The position numbers were made by a program, and so were the translations under genes. From Rhynchopus sp. YZ270_cl-10 (Eukaryota; Euglenozoa; Diplonemea; Diplonemida; Diplonemidae), in the NCBI GenBank assembly GCA_964035575.1, contig OZ037895.1, positions 62,001-126,000 on the forward strand: DNA of 64,000 bases, read 5' to 3'. Below, piece after piece: positions 20,699-31,371 of this stretch. How positions within the stretch are numbered: position 1 is the first letter of the stretch; each line of letters starts with the position of its first letter. Below the pieces are notes generated by a model that searched no databases, was not told where the DNA came from, and worked only from the letters and a program-made list of their open reading frames with translations.

Positions 20699-21698
20699 CG
20701 TTGGCCATATCCTTCTTTCTCACTCCTCATTGGGTTCTACGAGCTCCGTCCGGTCACAACATGCAGCAAAGTTCGCAGCTATGCAAACTGCCCCCACGTT
20801 TACTTTGCACTTTACCCTCAGTGGTCAAGTACTGACCATATTTTGCACTAAACCTGAAAATGCCCTGTAAAAACTGATGCATGCATTTTAGGTCAAAAAT
20901 ACTCATTTCTCAGCGCAAAGTGACCCCATCACAGCACGCACGGACCCCAATAATCGAAGAAGAAAAAAAAATTCCCCAATTTTTTGTAGGCCAAAAAAAA
21001 AAATTTTCCCCCCGACCCCGACCCCCAAAAAGTTTATACAGGGAAATAATTTTTCGCGAAAAACACCCCCAAAATAAAGTGTAATTTTTGTACTTCTTTT
21101 GTACTTCTTTTGTGCTGTTTTTGTACTGGATTTAGCCACACCACTTTTTGAAACTTGATTCAAAAATTTGAAGTTGAAACAAAAGCAAAAAGAAAAACTA
21201 ATAGTGGGTTGTTAATGTCGCTCAATGAACTCAACAGCACGCAAACACGAAAACGGTATCGATGTACGATGAAAAAAAAAAATTAAATGATGAACGTGCT
21301 TCACTACCCTGCACATCCATAGGACAAAACGACAGATATAAAACTTTGAAGCAGAAAAACAAAAAAATACAAAAAGAGCAGAGTAAAAAAAGAAATCTGG
21401 TCTGACGAAAGAGAAAACGTAAAAAATAAACAATGTGTAGAACGAAGGTGCTAACCTAGTCGCTTTGAAAGGGGAAAATGGGAAAAACACAAAAAATTAG
21501 ATTCACATACTTTCAATTCAAGAAAAACAGAAAGCATTTGAGGGGGTGTAGTTTACGCTCTTTTCCTCTTTTAAAAAAAAAATTTTTTAAATGTGAGGAA
21601 TAAAAGGTGCACTTTTTCAAAGTTTTGAGCAGATCGCATACAAACTGACTGCATGAAACATGAACACGAAAAACGGACGTAAATTCGACCCAGTTTTT

Positions 21699-21744
21699 GA
21701 TACAGGCACACCTCCGACTGACGATGCCAGCCTTAGATGAACCC
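21699..21744 (+). repeat. Hairpin module C copy
   Basis: ACAGGCACACCTCCGACTG then ACGATGCCAGCCTTAGATGA. Confidence 0.55.
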
Positions 21745-22062
21745 TGCGGAAAATGGCTTACCCGGACCTTAGTGTGAAACGGGGGCGGTACACAACCGCT
21801 CGTCAGCCAGAAAAGAAAAACGATTTAACGGAACAAGAGTATTTCTGAGGGGGGGGAAACGTAATAAATACCACATCTGCACACACCAACACAATGGGAA
21901 ATACACAGGAATTACCCATGACTGATTTCAAAACAATGCTTCAAAAGGAAACAAAACGCTTGAAACTGAGATGAAATGTGCTTCGCATCGAAGGATAAAA
22001 GAACGCAAGAATAATAGAATGTTTTGCCAAAAGCCACTCATTGCAAATAAAGAAAGGTTTTA

Positions 22063-22115
22063 AATGAGATGTACCTAAGTCTTTCATGCTTAGCCGGGGC
22101 TAAATGAGTCACCTT
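22063..22115 (+). repeat. Hairpin module A copy
   Basis: GAGATGTACCTAAGTC ... GCTTAGCCGGGGCTAAATGA then GTCACCTT. It has an extra inner arm (TTAGCC-GG-GGCTAA). Confidence 0.55.
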
Positions 22116-22708
22116 AAAGGGAAAAGGGTCGGGGGGTTTTTTCGTCGAATCTTCGAAATCTGCTTGCCTTTTTTCAGAAACTGTTTTTTTAATTCAATTG
22201 CAGTCCACTGCGCTGATGGAGCACAGCAGGAGGGGGGTCATGAAAGGCTAGATAGAAGCAGGTGGGCAGTCTTTGTTGTGATGTGAACAATGGAAGAAGA
22301 AAAAAAAACAGAAATGATTCATTGACCGCAAAAAAAGATCGGGTCTTTTGTTTGTGCGCTCAAAGCCGGGAAAACAAAAAGGTGAAAAAATGTGTTAAAC
22401 TGAAGTACGGTTGTTGTGGTTAATTGAGTACTCAAAGAAAACAAGCAAGCTTCTGTTTTTTTCAATCCGTTTTGTTTACCCTGCAGCGCTGCCTCCAATC
22501 TTTTTAGAATTGACAACAAGTTGTTTTATCAAAAAAAAGTCTGAAGAAAACGCCTCATCGTACAAAAAAAAAACCGCGGACGCACCAAGGGAGCATCACA
22601 ATACGTCGGGCTTGTCAGGGAGTTTACATGGATGTGCACTATATTTTCTTGTTTTTCTTTCCTTTTTTTTGCATCTCGCATGAGAAGAGAAGCGGAATTT
22701 ACGTTATT

Positions 22709-22770
22709 TGATAAATCTTTGGAGTAGTGTAGTGTAGACGGTTGTGTTGCCACATTTTGTGGAAAATCTC
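22709..22770 (+). repeat. Hairpin module D copy
   Basis: TTGGAGTAGTGTAGTGTAG then ACGGTTGTGTTGCCACATTT, with a 5-bp GTGTA duplication relative to other copies. Confidence 0.5.
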
Positions 22771-23100
22771 AAAAGAGGACGTTGTTGCTCTAGTTTATTA
22801 AACGCGGGAAAAGGTGTAGTAGAATGGTGCACAACAATACCATGTGGGTTGTGGCGCAGGCTACCCGCGGGCTCTTTTTTTGGAAAGAAACGTTTAGGAT
22901 AAAGAAATTCTTTCGAAGAAAGATGCCGTGTTTTATATTTTACGCACACTACGTTGTGAGTGGAAAAAGTGTCACGTCGTTCACCCAACCGTGCTCCGCA
23001 ACACCACCCAGGTGAGAGATGGTATGTGAAAGCGTCAACGAATCAAAACGACTACAAGAAGGGTGAGTGAACGACAAAGTGACACTCTTTTTTTTTTTTT

Positions 23101-23150
23101 TTGAAAACTTGGTTGTTGATTAGTGCAAGACACCCGAGGATGAGCTCCAG
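23101..23150 (+). repeat. Hairpin module F copy
   Basis: GAAAACTTGGTTGTTGATTA then GTGCAAGACACCCGAGGATG and AGCTCCA. Confidence 0.5.
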
Positions 23151-23930
23151 TTTTGTTTTATTTTAAATACATTTCGACAACGGGATGCCACCGAATCGAT
23201 GGTCAGCACGTTTTTTTTTGTGTCCAAAAACGCATTTTCCAGAAAGAATGATAAACTTGAAAAATGAATTTACCCAATGAAGAAAATCTCTCTGATCTTG
23301 AAAGAGAAGTTGATAGTGTCTAACACCACCCCAAGATAACAACCTTGGGGCGCAAAGACACTGTGGGTCAAAAATATATCCGTTTCGCTTGATCAGATCT
23401 CGACCTTTGTTGCATTGCACGCTTCCCACACGCCATGTTTGGCCAGGGCCTCTCCAGCGCGTCAGTTGCAAAAAAGAACGAGAGAACATGGGTAAGGTTG
23501 GGGTGGAGTTCACGTGATAGGGGAAAACATCGCGTGCCCCATTGAATCTGCTGTACGCTATTGTCTTTTTTCCCTTCAGATCAGTTATGATGTAGCGATC
23601 GAAGCGCAAGTCTTTACAAAGTCTGTTTTGACAGTCTTCACAAGGTATAAAAGGGGTCGCGGTCAAATATTATAGTGGGGACAGTGACAAAAAAATCCCT
23701 CGACCAAGTTTTTTTACAAAGTGGAGCCATTGTTAGTTTAGGTTTTCATCCACAAAAAAAAGGGGGGGGGGCGCTGGATAAAGTGAAGTTGAGGGTGGTG
23801 TTCCACCTTCTGAAGGCATACACCACAAAACAAAAAAAAAAAAAATGTATTTTCATTGTGCTTATGCTCAAGACTTTTGATGCCTTTTAGATTTTCTGCT
23901 TCATTTTCTTAGATTTTGGTTATTAGTGAC

Positions 23931-24034
23931 GTTCCGTATTCATACAAAATTATCGTAAAAAAAGGTCGAACTTCCAGAAAAATCCTGAAAAGGTCCTACA
24001 TTAGTACGGTCGATAATTTGTACGAATACGGAAC
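23931..24034. repeat. Inverted repeat, 24-25-bp arms
   Basis: GTTCCGTATTCATACAAAAT... (23931-23955) and its near-exact reverse complement (24011-24034) enclose about 55 bp. A small plus-strand open frame spans it but is explained by the palindrome. Confidence 0.75.
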
Positions 24035-24460
24035 ATCGTTTGCGAAACCCTTGTTTTATTTGACCTGCCCCGCCCAAATAAATGTGAACAACAAGACGTA
24101 CCACATCCATCTCCGGGGGTACAGATTTTTTTAAAGCAAATTCTTTCTTGAAATAATTGAATTCTAATAAAAATTGACAAAAAAAAAACGAGATTTTGTA
24201 CTTTTCTTGAGACTCTTGGAAGCTCCATTTAATGTCGTCTTTTGAAATAATAAAAACGTTGTCAACCCCCCAACACGTATTTTGAAAGGCTGGTCAGCAG
24301 CCACACAAAAAACGCTGGAGTGTTTCGAAATTAGAACGTCTTGTTATCACCACTGTGAACCTTCCCTGCATAACGATGTCACAAAGTTTTTAACTGTGGT
24401 ACACAAGACCAAAAAAAAAAAATACCCCCTACCCCATGTCGAAAAAAAGTTGAGTTATTT

Positions 24461-24516
24461 GATGCAGACACCTTCTGACTGACTCACTCTACGATGCCAG
24501 CCCCGGATGAAAGCAC
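24461..24516 (+). repeat. Hairpin module C copy
   Basis: GATGCAGACACCTTCTGACT ... ACGATGCCAGCCCCGGATGA then AAGCAC, one of the most complete C copies. Confidence 0.6.
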
Positions 24517-24710
24517 AAAAGATATAACTGCTGATGAATGACGGTAGGGGGGAAATTAGCACGCAACACACAATAGAAAGCAAATTTTTCGGAAAAAAGG
24601 GGGAAGGGGGAAAAAATTTTATGTAGTATACAGAAATAACCATTTTGCTCATAAATCGATTCCACGAAAGAAAAGCAACACTTTTTTTATGTGCCAAAAA
24701 AAAATATAGG

Positions 24711-24749
24711 TTGACTTGAAATACAACAGCCCTCTCGTGACAGTGTACC
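24711..24749 (+). repeat. Hairpin module E copy
   Basis: TTGACTTGAAATACAACAGC then CCTCTCGTGACAGTGTACC; TACA/TGTA arms are present. Confidence 0.6.
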
Positions 24750-24800
24750 AAAAAAAAAAAAAGATGAACAAGCCAACAAAAAAAGATGGGAGGAAAAGAA

Positions 24801-24830
24801 CTGATGTGCTCCCCCTGAACACACATCCTT
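24801..24830 (+). repeat. Hairpin module A' copy
   Basis: CTGATGTGCTCCCCCTGAAC then ACACATCCTT, a weak match. Confidence 0.3.
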
Positions 24831-25345
24831 AAAAACGTTGTTGGAGTTTTTTTTTTGTTTGATTTTTTGTTTTGCGATATACGGTCCATACACAAAACGG
24901 GACTGTATCGCATCGGAACGTTGTCGAAATACAAAAGAAAAAGGGGGACAGGGCATGCTGTTGATGTTCCCTGTCCTATACAACATGTGCACATGTTCTG
25001 TTTGGGTCGTTAGAGCCGGAGAAACGTTTCCTGCTTGTGTGCTCAAAAAAAAGGAAATAAAATAAAGAAAAAAAAGGGGCGCGCTTTGGAAAGGTGGGTG
25101 TGTTCAACACACAACAGCTTTCCTGAAATATGTGAAGTTGAAAGGGTGTAAAAGCGTCTCTGCAGACGTAGACAGACACCCGTCAAATATTTGAAGAAAA
25201 AAAGTGGAAAAAAAAATAGCGCGCCCGCAATATACAAGAACACAACCCTTACAAGGAACACATTAATAACCTGTCGCTTTTTTTTTTGAAGTCAAGTGTC
25301 GCATTTTTTACACCTTTTTTGTGTTGACATAAATAAAGAAAAGTT

Positions 25346-25376
25346 AAGATGAGCCCAAGCCTCGCTTAGCCACCTT
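25346..25376 (+). repeat. Hairpin module A copy
   Basis: AAGATGAGCCCAAGCCTCG then CTTAGCCACCTT; both arm pairs are present. It is 123 bp from the stop of the next gene. Confidence 0.55.
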
Positions 25377-25498
25377 AAAATTCGCAAGGAAATAAAGAAA
25401 TACGCGCATCGAAACAAATACAGGAAAACGTACAAAAAAAATTTTTAAACCGAAAACGTTTCGAACTCTCCGATTACCACCACACACACCACATCTTC

Positions 25499-26440
25499 TC
25501 AATGACTCACTTCACTGCAGAAGGAGCCGTGCCGCATGAGTGCCTCTTCGTGCACTTCCTCCTCTGGGAAGAGGATGTCGCTGCTGCAGGAGGTCGCGTC
25601 CTCGTGGCCTGACAGGACGTCCTCCTCCTCCTCCTCATCCTCCTCATCCTCCTCGGCACCTGTGGAGTCGTCGATGGTGATGCTCGAGTCACTGTGCGCG
25701 CTGTGCATGTCACCAAAGACGCGTCCCGTGTCGCACCCCTTGCTGAGGGCGCACTTCCACGTGGCTGCCGTCCGCCACGGAGGGAGGTACGAGAAGACGT
25801 CCTCCTTGAGAAGCGTCTCCAAAGAGTCCAGCAGTGCGCAGAGCTGCCGTGCTGGGCCGACGAAGTGCTCGGATTTGTACAGCGCAGACGCGAGGAGGGT
25901 GCGGTAGCGCTTCGAAGCACCACGCACAAACCAGTGCGCACCCATGTTCGGCACAACGTACAGCGCCTCCACAGGGAGGTGCAGCCCCGAGCCCTTTGCG
26001 TCGCCCGCAGTGTCGAACACCTTACCACGCTTGTTGTGCTGCACAACCAGGTAGTCCACACCGCCCTGGAAGAACGGTGCGGCCGACGTCTCTGCGTGGC
26101 TGTACCGCACGGTGTACCCTGCAGACTTACACAGCCGGGTGTGCACCTGGCGGCCTAACGCTGTGAGGTACCTCTGAGTGTCTTGGATGGGCATCAAGGA
26201 GTTGCACACATCGTCCGACACTGCGGAGTGCGAGAGTGCGAGAACATCAGGCTCTGCCTCGTCCATCAGCTGCTGCACGGTGCTGATCATGTACGCAGGC
26301 ACGTCCTGTGCGAAGGGGCGTGGTGCAGGTGCCTGCTGCCTTGTGCTGGTGGTGTGCTGTCTGTTGTAGAACATTGTCTGTGGCGCCTTCTTCGTCTGTG
26401 TCCTTGCGTCGTCGAGAGGGATGAAGGGGACTCCAATCAT
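25499..26440 (-). CDS. Conserved-looking protein of unknown function
   Basis: 313 residues, single exon, stop TGA. I do not recognise it. Residues 1-50 are polar and Gln/Thr-rich; the middle 200 residues look globular, with aromatic and Cys positions (TRLCKSAGYTVRYSH, GGVDYLVVQHNKRGK, LYVVPNMGAHWFVRGASKRY). The C-terminal 60 residues are very acidic (DEEDEEEEEDV) and then Cys/Ser/Glu-rich. The GC-rich, codon-biased frame argues for a real gene. The ATG at 26440 (MIGVPFIPLDD) was chosen because the open frame upstream is T-rich, low-complexity and overlaps an E module. Confidence 0.75.
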   Translation of the reverse strand: MIGVPFIPLDDARTQTKKAPQTMFYNRQHTTSTRQQAPAPRPFAQDVPAYMISTVQQLMDEAEPDVLALSHSAVSDDVCNSLMPIQDTQRYLTALGRQVHTRLCKSAGYTVRYSHAETSAAPFFQGGVDYLVVQHNKRGKVFDTAGDAKGSGLHLPVEALYVVPNMGAHWFVRGASKRYRTLLASALYKSEHFVGPARQLCALLDSLETLLKEDVFSYLPPWRTAATWKCALSKGCDTGRVFGDMHSAHSDSSITIDDSTGAEEDEEDEEEEEDVLSGHEDATSCSSDILFPEEEVHEEALMRHGSFCSEVSH

Positions 26441-26973
26441 TGTGGAAGGGGAGGGAAATGCAAAAAAAAAATGCAAAAAAGTACGTTTAGACGCAGGAAA
26501 AAGGTTGGGGTGATTACTTTGAAAAGTGTGTAAAAGGGTGAATGGGAATGGGGTAGGGGGTTGCCTGTATGGTGGGGTGTTGCTTGACTGAGACGAGGGG
26601 CCTCGTAGGGTAAATTGAGTAAATTTGACTTGAAATACAAAAGCCTTCTCCTGAGAAAAAGTACCTTTGGTATGTGACCGGTACACCAGGTGACACCACA
26701 ACCATGCAGTCAGTCATTCGTGGTTTACATAAAAAAACAAAACTATGGGAGAGGTGAGATGTGCCAAAATAAAAACACCCCCGGGGAAAATTCATCGGTT
26801 TCATTTATTTTATCCTTCATTCGCAGAATATCACAAAATGGTTAGGGCAGCCAGAACAGGAGAAGATAGAGAAAAGGGGTTTGGTGCGCAGAAACACCGC
26901 CAGCAGAAGGTGTGCGAAAACGTTTCATTTTGCGCAAATAAAAAAAGCAAAAACTTTTAAAACAGAGAAAACC
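26441..26973. other. Intergenic spacer
   Basis: Holds the 5' flank of the 25499-26440 gene and one E module. No further gene is seen. Confidence 0.7.
26624..26670 (+). repeat. Hairpin module E copy
   Basis: TTGACTTGAAATACAAAAGC then CTTCTCCTGAGAAAAAGTACC. Confidence 0.55.
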
Positions 26974-27393
26974 TCATTCATCATCTTCATGTCCATGCAC
27001 GCAGTCGTTGATACTGCTGACCTTTGCTGCCAGATGTGCCATGAGGCCGTTGATGTCCTCGATATGACGCTGTTTGCTGCGAAAGTCTGCACTGATGTCG
27101 TCAAACTTCGACTCATTCATGTCTGTGCACATGAAGTCCTGTTTGTGATGTGTATTTGGCGAGAGAGAGGGGTGGATAAAAGTGAGGGTAAACCCACATA
27201 CCTCTCCCGACGGCTTTGCACCGTTCGAGACCATCGCGCTTGAGGAGCTCAGCAGAAGCGTGCTTGTGATGTGCCCCAGCTCGTCGATGTTGTCCGCCAC
27301 AGTGTCCGCTGAGCTGCCAAAGGCATTCATCTTCTGCTGACGGAAGTCCACATCGATGCTGCGCAGCTCGTCCTCGACCCAACGTGTGCCCAT
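26974..27393 (-). CDS. Small helical protein, two exons
   Basis: Exons 27202-27393 and 26974-27138 encode 118 residues. The 63-nt intron (27139-27201, GTATGT...CAAACAG) is a multiple of three and has no stop, so the unspliced frame stays open, but its translation (VCGFTLTFIHPSL...) is unlike the rest. The product is polar and predicted helical (VEDELRSIDVDFRQQKMNAF; KFDDISADFRSKQRHIEDIN), ending GHEDDE. Size and heptad-like character recall small coiled-coil subunits of trafficking complexes such as BLOC-1, but I cannot assign it. Confidence 0.7.
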   Translation of the reverse strand: MGTRWVEDELRSIDVDFRQQKMNAFGSSADTVADNIDELGHITSTLLLSSSSAMVSNGAKPSGEVCGFTLTFIHPSLSPNTHHKQDFMCTDMNESKFDDISADFRSKQRHIEDINGLMAHLAAKVSSINDCVHGHEDDE

Positions 27394-27813
27394 AGTTATA
27401 TGGCTGTGCTGTGCTGTTCTGTGAACCCCTTCGCTGTTAGTGTAGATGCACTATCTATGTGCTGGACCCCTTGTGTATATTCTATTGCCTCTGTGGGTAG
27501 TGACAGTTAACGGAATGTCCTGCAGAACTGCAGAAGGCAAAAAGAGGGGAGACAGAATAAAGGATCGGGGACAGTAGGGGGGACATCGTTGTAGAGGCCT
27601 AAAGAACGTACACTGAACATAATAATACGTGGGTGGGTAGGTGGCATGGTGTGTTTTGTGGTTGCTTGCTTTTTGTTTATGTTCACGCTCATTGAGAAGA
27701 ACGACTGGACAAGGTAGAGAACCTGCCGTTGCTTCAAAGGAACGTTTTGAAACCTAAGCGCGCGATGTGGTTTCATCTTGAAAGAAAAAGAAAAAAGAAA
27801 AATTTGGGATAAA

Positions 27814-27839
27814 AGTGCCTCTCATGCACATCTTTACCA
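27814..27839 (+). repeat. Hairpin module A' copy
   Basis: AAGTGCCTCTCATGCACATC then TTTACC. Only the right part of the module is kept. Confidence 0.35.
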
Positions 27840-27871
27840 CTGTCGTTGTCGCGCTGGAACATGCTTGAAAA

Positions 27872-27916
27872 AAAGTTTATAAGATGAACCCAAGCTGCGC
27901 TTCGAAGGCAGACACC
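27872..27916 (+). repeat. Hairpin module A copy
   Basis: AAAGTTTATAAGATGAACCC then AAGCTGCGCTTCGAAGGC. The lead-in AAAGTTTATAAGATGAAC is shared exactly with 38358 and nearly with 42645. Confidence 0.5.
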
Positions 27917-28388
27917 ATAAAAACACTTCGCATGCCAAAGATGCCACATCCCACTGGATTTCCTATCCCGCCCATGGTTAGATCTAAGTGAATCACCCAC
28001 CCCGACCCCGACCCAAAAAAAAAATGAAACTTAGTAAAAAAGGGGTAAAAAAATAGATGGCTGTGTCGGCAATCAACCCAATTCTTCAAAAACACTGTAA
28101 GCAGTGTAGACAGTTTTTTTGGTTTGGTTTTGTTTTGTTTACTCCAAACCCTGCAAGACACCTCCGCATCTTTACACATTGTACCGAAACACTGGAAAGA
28201 CTCGCTTTTTTTGCTAATATAAAAACAAAAAGAAAGTTAGAACGAGAAACGAGAGAAAACTTGAACTCTACCTTACCTTCACACACGCACACAACCAACC
28301 AAAGAGATGAGAGCACCTCTGCACTCTCCAAACCCCTTTCTGCTCCACTCACCCCCTTCCCTTCACCTTCACCCCCCTCTTCTTCCCT

Positions 28389-28967
28389 CTACTGCCTCTG
28401 CTTCTGCTGGAGGTGAGAGAGGTAGTTCTGCAGCTTCTCCGGTGTCATGGAAGCAAGGCCGAAGGGTTCATCCTGCTTGAGCGCCTGCAGGTTGGCACGG
28501 ATCTTGCCTATGAGGTCCTGCTTCTGGTTGTAGATGCGCTTCTCCTCTTCCGACATGGAGGCTTCTTGCTTCACACCGGTGCCACGCTTGGAGGCTGCAG
28601 CGAGACGTGCCTCGGCAGCGGCGGCACGCTTCTCTCTGTCCTCGTCTGTGGTGGCAGCGGGGCGTGCGCCAGACTTCTTCCCGCCTCCTCCGCCTCCGGT
28701 TGTGGTGGAGGTCGTAGAGGGTCGTGACCCAGTGGTGCGTCCTGCAGTGTTGGCCAGAACGTACTCCCGGAAGGTCATCTTGTCGTCGCGGCAAAATGCG
28801 TCGAAAGAGTTGCCCGCATTCGCGTCTGCCGACCGTGACGCTGTGTACTGCTTGCGTGTGATCGATTTGTGGCCATGTGCGATACGCTTGAAGTTCTCCC
28901 CCTGCGACTTCACCTCCGCCTCGCTCACCCCTGCCTCCTTTGCGATCTTGGATGCATCCCCACCCAT
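28389..28967 (-). CDS. Myristoylatable protein with degenerate EF-hand region
   Basis: 192 residues. The N-terminus MGGDASK fits the N-myristoylation pattern (Gly2, Ser6, Lys7). Residues 12-75 (GVSEAEVKSQGENFKRIAHG, SITRKQYTASRS, AFCRDDKMTFREYVLA) resemble the paired helix-loop-helix of calcineurin-B/recoverin proteins, but the loops lack a complete calcium ligand set. A Gly/Ser/Thr linker follows, then an Ala/Lys/Arg-rich helix and a C-terminal segment (RIYNQKQDLIGKIRANLQAL, SMTPEKLQNYLSHLQQKQRQ). A membrane-anchored adaptor is plausible. The ATG at 28967 lies 13 nt after a CACCACAG acceptor and is the only start giving the myristoylation signal. Confidence 0.8.
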   Translation of the reverse strand: MGGDASKIAKEAGVSEAEVKSQGENFKRIAHGHKSITRKQYTASRSADANAGNSFDAFCRDDKMTFREYVLANTAGRTTGSRPSTTSTTTGGGGGGKKSGARPAATTDEDREKRAAAAEARLAAASKRGTGVKQEASMSEEEKRIYNQKQDLIGKIRANLQALKQDEPFGLASMTPEKLQNYLSHLQQKQRQ

Positions 28968-28980
28968 TGTGTTGTGCGCT

Positions 28981-28982
28981 CT
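28981..28982 (-). promoter_or_regulatory. Probable trans-splice acceptor
   Basis: CCACCCCCACCACAG lies 13 nt upstream of the EF-hand-like gene's ATG, preceded by a CT-rich tract. Confidence 0.45.
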
Positions 28983-29358
28983 GTGGTGGGGGTGGAGAGA
29001 GGAAGAGGAGGAGGAGGAGGAAGAGGGTTCAGGAAAATACAGAGAAATATACTGTTTTTTGCAAAACCCGCAAACCCGAAAAATCGGGGTAAGAAGGTTG
29101 GACTCTCTCGTTGTTAGGGGGGAGAGAGGCTCGGTGGTCATCCACTGAGAGTCTCCGGATGGAAACTGTTGGGGCATATCGGTATTTCTTCAGGTACTGC
29201 TTGGAACGCGTGCGTGTATGGGGATTGTGGAGGTGGCTTGCGAGGGGCAGGTGTGCATCCATCGATCTTCACGTATCTTCCTGCATGGAGTTACCCAGGC
29301 AAGGTGCAAGAAGAGGGAAGCAAAATGAGGATGGCGCCTTTCCGTTGTGGAAATGGGT

Positions 29359-30468
29359 TCAAGACAGGTGTGAGATGTCAACAATCTCAACACCCTCACT
29401 GTCTCCGTACATCATCACACCACCACAGCTGCTGATCGCAAGACCGTAAGAACCCCCGGCGTTGGACTCAATTTCACGGTTCAGTAGTTGTTCCCCCGTT
29501 GAGATGGACCACAAGACCAAGACCTCAGAAGTGTAGGCAGCAACAATGTCGTTGGACACAGCAACATCAGACCAGTTTTTTTCTGAGAGGTCTTTTTTTT
29601 CGAATACACGTTCACCTGTTTCGATGTTCCAGACTTGCACACAGTTGGTGCAACACGCTGCAATGAAACGCTTGTTTGGTGCCAGAGCCACACATTGGAC
29701 AGCAGAAGGGCACATTCGAAAAAGCACCGCCGCCCCGGTCGTGTAGTCCCAGACAGTGATGCCAGCGATGCCGTTCCTTTTCTCAACGTTGGAAAACATA
29801 ACCACCTTTTCTCCTGCCACAACCATGACGTAGTAACAATCCACAATGTTGCCCCATTCATGCACAACAACACCTGTTGCAATGTCCCGCACCTGCAAAC
29901 CCTTCCTGCACCACGACAACAGCTTTGTTCCACATGGTGACCATGCCGTTGCCTTTCTCTCACCACCTTCACCTTTAAAGGAGTGCTTCAATGCACCTGT
30001 CTTCACGTCATGAACTTCAACACACTGCCTGTCCTCATTGACGGATGAGATCCACTCACTGCATGGTGAGAAGGATGGGGAAGAGAGCGCCATAGCAGGG
30101 AAACGACACAGACACTCGTGTGTTTCCGTGTCAAAGATAACCACACTATTATCGCCACGCATCTCTGCAAGGTACCTATCACACGGCGAGAGTGTGACGT
30201 AGTATGTGTCCTCTGTGTGTCGCAGCAACCCAGGAGTGATGTTGGCACCAGTGCTGTACAGCTCAACGGCACATCCCTCATCCATCTCCGTGTCGCAGAT
30301 GCGCAAGCCGTCCTCACCGATGTCGCCACCGCCTCTCATCCGCACACCAACATGCCGAGCACGTGGCGCCAACTCCGCAACAAGCTTCCCCTTCACCTGT
30401 GCAAGGGTGTCGCTCCTGTCCACTTCTATCACACAGCTTGCAGACCCGAAGTGTCCTGTGATGTCCAT
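29359..30468 (-). CDS. Ubiquitin-like/WD40-repeat protein, copy 1
   Basis: 369 residues, one exon. Residues 1-75 form a ubiquitin-like fold by pattern (TGHFGSASCVIEVDRSDTLA ... VGVRMRGGGDIGEDGLRICD). The rest is a WD40-type propeller with repeating YVTLSPCDRYLAEMRGDNS, VVIFDTETHECLC, WSPCGTKLLSWC, ITVWDYTTG, VQVWNIETG and LVLWSISTG blades. It is probably a scaffold protein. The start at MDITGH was chosen because homology with copy 2 begins there in frame; upstream the two copies differ by a 1-base indel. Confidence 0.88.
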   Translation of the reverse strand: MDITGHFGSASCVIEVDRSDTLAQVKGKLVAELAPRARHVGVRMRGGGDIGEDGLRICDTEMDEGCAVELYSTGANITPGLLRHTEDTYYVTLSPCDRYLAEMRGDNSVVIFDTETHECLCRFPAMALSSPSFSPCSEWISSVNEDRQCVEVHDVKTGALKHSFKGEGGERKATAWSPCGTKLLSWCRKGLQVRDIATGVVVHEWGNIVDCYYVMVVAGEKVVMFSNVEKRNGIAGITVWDYTTGAAVLFRMCPSAVQCVALAPNKRFIAACCTNCVQVWNIETGERVFEKKDLSEKNWSDVAVSNDIVAAYTSEVLVLWSISTGEQLLNREIESNAGGSYGLAISSCGGVMMYGDSEGVEIVDISHLS

Positions 30469-31051
30469 GTTCAGGGTGTAACTCTGTTCTGTGGGGACAG
30501 GTGTGTGGGGAATGCAAAAATCGAGAGTCCCTGCCACCGGCAAAAACACCTTCATATCACTAGTAACATTAAATTATCACCTGTCATATTTATAACTAGT
30601 AACACTACCTGTCATATCAGCTGTCATGGCCATGTGAGGGTTCAGGAAAAATACAGAGCGCAAAAATACTGTTTTTTGGGGGTGAGAAGGTTGGACTCTC
30701 TCGTTGTTAGGGGGGAGAGAGGCTCGGTGGTCAAAAAAAACAAAAGGGTAACTGACTCAACCCGAGAGCAAGACTCCCATAGTGTACCTTGTCATACGGA
30801 CAAAAGGCTGCACTATTTGAAACATCGAAAACCCCGTTGGAAAAAAGGAAAAAAATAATAATTTGATGCAGGCACCTCCGACTGACCGTGATAGTCGAGA
30901 CCAGAGAGCAGGGGGGGGGAAACATCACTCTTGACGTGAAAAAAAAATACAGGTCAGTGTACAGTCCCCCTGACAATGACACTTTTATTTTCGACATTGC
31001 AATGCCTAGGATAGGCATGCAAGGTGTGCACACACCAGCACAGCCCTCTTC

Positions 31052-31087
<36 letters not shown>

Positions 31088-31371
31088 GGATAAATCATTG
31101 TTGTCCAGTCAGCGCAACGAACGACACTTGTCGCACAGTATTTTACTTCATTTTAAAGCGCTTCGCTCTGTAGAATCGCAAGGGGAACGCTCCTGTGTAC
31201 CCTTCCTCCCAGCCCCTTGAACAACGAGAAGCGCACCCATTTCGTCGATGCTACACGAGGGACGTGTGCATCCATCGATCTTCACGTATCTTCTTGCATG
31301 GAGTTACCCAGGCAAGGTGCAGGAAGAGGGAAGCAAAATGAGGGTGGCGCCTTTCCGTTGTGGAAATGGGT
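30469..31371. other. Spacer between the duplicated WD40 genes
   Basis: Contains the repeated head block (30635-30735), a C module, and a 35-base T run near 31053-31087. Confidence 0.75.
30864..30905 (+). repeat. Hairpin module C copy
   Basis: GATGCAGGCACCTCCGACTG then ACCGTGATAGTCGAGACC. It lies in the segment present only in the second WD40 duplicate. Confidence 0.55.

Larger units (their letters stand above)
11268..25498. other. 14 kb gene-free repeat tract
   Basis: No open frame on either strand here looks like a gene. The longest (for example minus 23163-23666, 167 codons) match no family I know. The tract holds A/T homopolymer runs, two tandem duplications (14268-15835 and 18442-19739), inverted repeats at 16337-16465 and 23931-24034, palindromes near 19821-19872 and many hairpin modules. 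It interrupts an otherwise gene-dense one-way array, so it could be a transcription boundary, a heterochromatic island or a decayed transposon nest. Confidence 0.7.
27394..28388. other. Intergenic spacer
   Basis: About 1 kb with A' and A hairpin modules at 27814 and 27881. Open frames here are AT-rich and unconvincing. Confidence 0.7.

Noticed and set aside
23163-23666. 167-codon minus frame as a gene
   Set aside because: No recognisable domain, AT-biased ends and no upstream acceptor pattern; kept only as part of the gene-free tract.
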